From Cytophagaceae bacterium (GTDB lineage: Bacteria > Bacteroidota > Bacteroidia > Flavobacteriales > Flavobacteriaceae): a DNA stretch of 50,776 nucleotides. Shown piece by piece: positions 49,855-50,776 of this stretch; the first letter of the stretch is position 1; every line of letters begins with the position of its first letter. The notes below the pieces were generated by a model. That model did not search any database, was not told the origin of the DNA, and saw only the letters and a program-made list of their open reading frames with translations. The stretch is from positions 1-50,776 of the forward strand of contig PAUP01000019.1 of assembly GCA_002712765.1 (NCBI GenBank). Direction: 5' to 3'. The position numbers were made by a program, and so were the translations under genes.

Positions 49855-50776
49855 TTATTGGGCTCTAAAAAATTGTGGGCTGTCATTATTTCTAGCTACC
49901 ATAATCATGGGCTTGCTTGAGCTAGACAAAAGACTAATATGCCTTACATCACCTTGAGTTTGAAAGCCAGTCTGGCTAGCCGGAAGTACCGCCAAGGCAT
50001 TATTGTTATAACGTAATACGCCACCCTTTAGGGCATCATAGCGTTCGGTTTCTACTTCGACATTGTAGAGGTTTCCTCCCAATAAAACTTCTTTTTGACC
50101 ATTACCAGTGATATCGGCAAAGGCAAAGGATTGAATAGGTGCCAATTGTACGGCCAGGGGTAACGCCGAGATGGTAAAGCTGCCATCTCCATTATTTTGT
50201 AAAAATACACTGTCTAGACGGTCTGCTTTATAATGTAGGGCGCTTTGTAATTGCTCGCCATAAATATCTTCTAAGGTCGCATTGGCAAAAGAGCGATAAT
50301 CTTCAAATTTGTCGGTGATAAAGGGCATTTGCTGTGAAGAACACTCTCTACCTCTTGCCGGCACCAAATTGCCTTTGTAAGTGCCGCTCAATACCACGTC
50401 ATAGGTGCCATTACCATCAAAATCGTCACAAAAGATGTGAAATTCTTTGCCTTTGCCTGTTTTGAATTTGGTATTTAGACCAATATTTCCGGCAAAGTAA
50501 TCCATATCTCCATCCTGATCAATATCGGCTTGCGCTAGTCCAAACCAAAGCCCTGTAGTATTATCGAGCGATGGGATATCCGCTTTCGCGAAAGCGCCAT
50601 TGGTATTGGTAAATACTTCAATAGAAGACCACTCGCCCACGGTCATCAAATCGGGATCACCATCATTGTCATAATCGGTAAATAGGGCGGCAGCTACCAT
50701 ATGCCCGACAGCGACCTCAACGGCTTCAAAAATGCCATTATTGTTGATCAATAGATGCGATTTTGGAGCATAGGGG
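49855..50776 (-). CDS. VCBS/FG-GAP-repeat protein, C-terminal part (runs off right edge)
   Basis: At least 307 residues are visible. The frame is open to the right edge (PYAPKSHLLINNNG reads through it), so the gene starts outside the window. Repeats of the VCBS/FG-GAP propeller type are clear, with calcium-loop-like motifs DYDNDGDPDLMTVGEW, DIDQDGDMDYFAGN and DDFDGNGTYDVVLSG, and a final repeat FADITGNGQKEVLLGG. These are integrin-like surface or secreted proteins in Bacteroidota; the whole protein may be an ASPIC/UnbV-type protein, but the defining C-terminus is not seen. A palindrome copy encodes GAFAKAD. Confidence 0.85.
   Translation of the reverse strand, partial: PYAPKSHLLINNNGIFEAVEVAVGHMVAAALFTDYDNDGDPDLMTVGEWSSIEVFTNTNGAFAKADIPSLDNTTGLWFGLAQADIDQDGDMDYFAGNIGLNTKFKTGKGKEFHIFCDDFDGNGTYDVVLSGTYKGNLVPARGRECSSQQMPFITDKFEDYRSFANATLEDIYGEQLQSALHYKADRLDSVFLQNNGDGSFTISALPLAVQLAPIQSFAFADITGNGQKEVLLGGNLYNVEVETERYDALKGGVLRYNNNALAVLPASQTGFQTQGDVRHISLLSSSSKPMIMVARNNDSPQFFRAQ
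50582..50595. repeat. Palindrome GCTTTCGCGAAAGC, copy 9 (exact)
   Basis: Exact copy, extended to CGCTTTCGCGAAAGCG, in the VCBS-repeat gene, read AFAKA between two repeats. Confidence 0.95.

Noticed and set aside
1-50776. CRISPR arrays, insertion sequences, rRNA genes, phage genes
   Set aside because: No regularly spaced direct repeats, transposase motifs, rRNA sequence or phage structural genes were seen on reading either strand.

Overview
The window looks like chromosome from a member of the Flavobacteriaceae (Bacteroidota), probably marine. The reasons are the gene order (recF / lipoprotein / DUF721, then TPR / ribH / mutL / two rhomboids, then WbqC / lepB / dapB / DUF5683 / parB / parA), Bacteroidota-type promoters (TTTG about 17-19 nt upstream of TAnnTTTG), many secreted lipoproteins, and family-typical enzymes such as the two-subunit methylmalonyl-CoA mutase and an S9 DPP-IV-like peptidase. 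I cannot name a genus from sequence reading alone.

Layout. 1-2.9 kb: a leftward trp operon (trpE, trpG, a lipoprotein gene, start of trpD), preceded by a leader peptide with three consecutive Trp codons and a terminator/antiterminator pair, which together form a textbook attenuator. 2.9-4.0 kb: MarR regulator plus YceI-like protein with a likely autoregulatory operator. 4.1-5.9 kb: recF, lipocalin-like lipoprotein and DUF721. 6.1-12.5 kb: a rightward core block (TPR membrane protein, ribH, small membrane protein, mutL, two rhomboid proteases, EEP-family enzyme). 12.4-17.7 kb: a leftward core block (WbqC, signal peptidase I, dapB, DUF5683, parB, parA). 17.9-24.8 kb: outer-membrane protein, methylmalonyl-CoA mutase large and small subunits with an intervening lipoprotein, FtsB/DivIC-like protein, uridine kinase.

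25.0-33.5 kb is the most unusual part: a tightly packed leftward six-gene cluster with a polyprenyl diphosphate synthase, a geranylgeranyl-reductase-like flavoprotein and four proteins I cannot assign. Among these are a 1241-residue PKD-repeat protein and a 257-residue protein that share a related C-terminal domain. None of the six has an obvious signal peptide. I suggest it makes an isoprenoid lipid together with dedicated lipid- or particle-associated proteins; this is inference.

33.9-38.4 kb: tRNA-Pro(UGG), a DJ-1/PfpI protein, and a CPBP protease / ankyrin-lipocalin / lipoprotein trio. 38.6-50.8 kb: a kinase-aminotransferase fusion, DUF4287/DUF5655 protein, VOC protein, S9 peptidase, vanadium-haloperoxidase-like lipoprotein, tRNA-Pro(GGG), cytochrome c plus sugar dehydrogenase, thioredoxin reductase, and the 3' part of a VCBS-repeat protein that runs off the window.

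Across the window the 14-bp palindrome GCTTTCGCGAAAGC occurs nine times exactly and at least twice imperfectly. All copies lie inside genes, usually read as Ala-Phe-Ala-Lys-Ala. No exact copy occurs between 23.4 and 41.7 kb, the stretch that contains the unusual cluster. No CRISPR array, insertion sequence, rRNA or prophage was seen.
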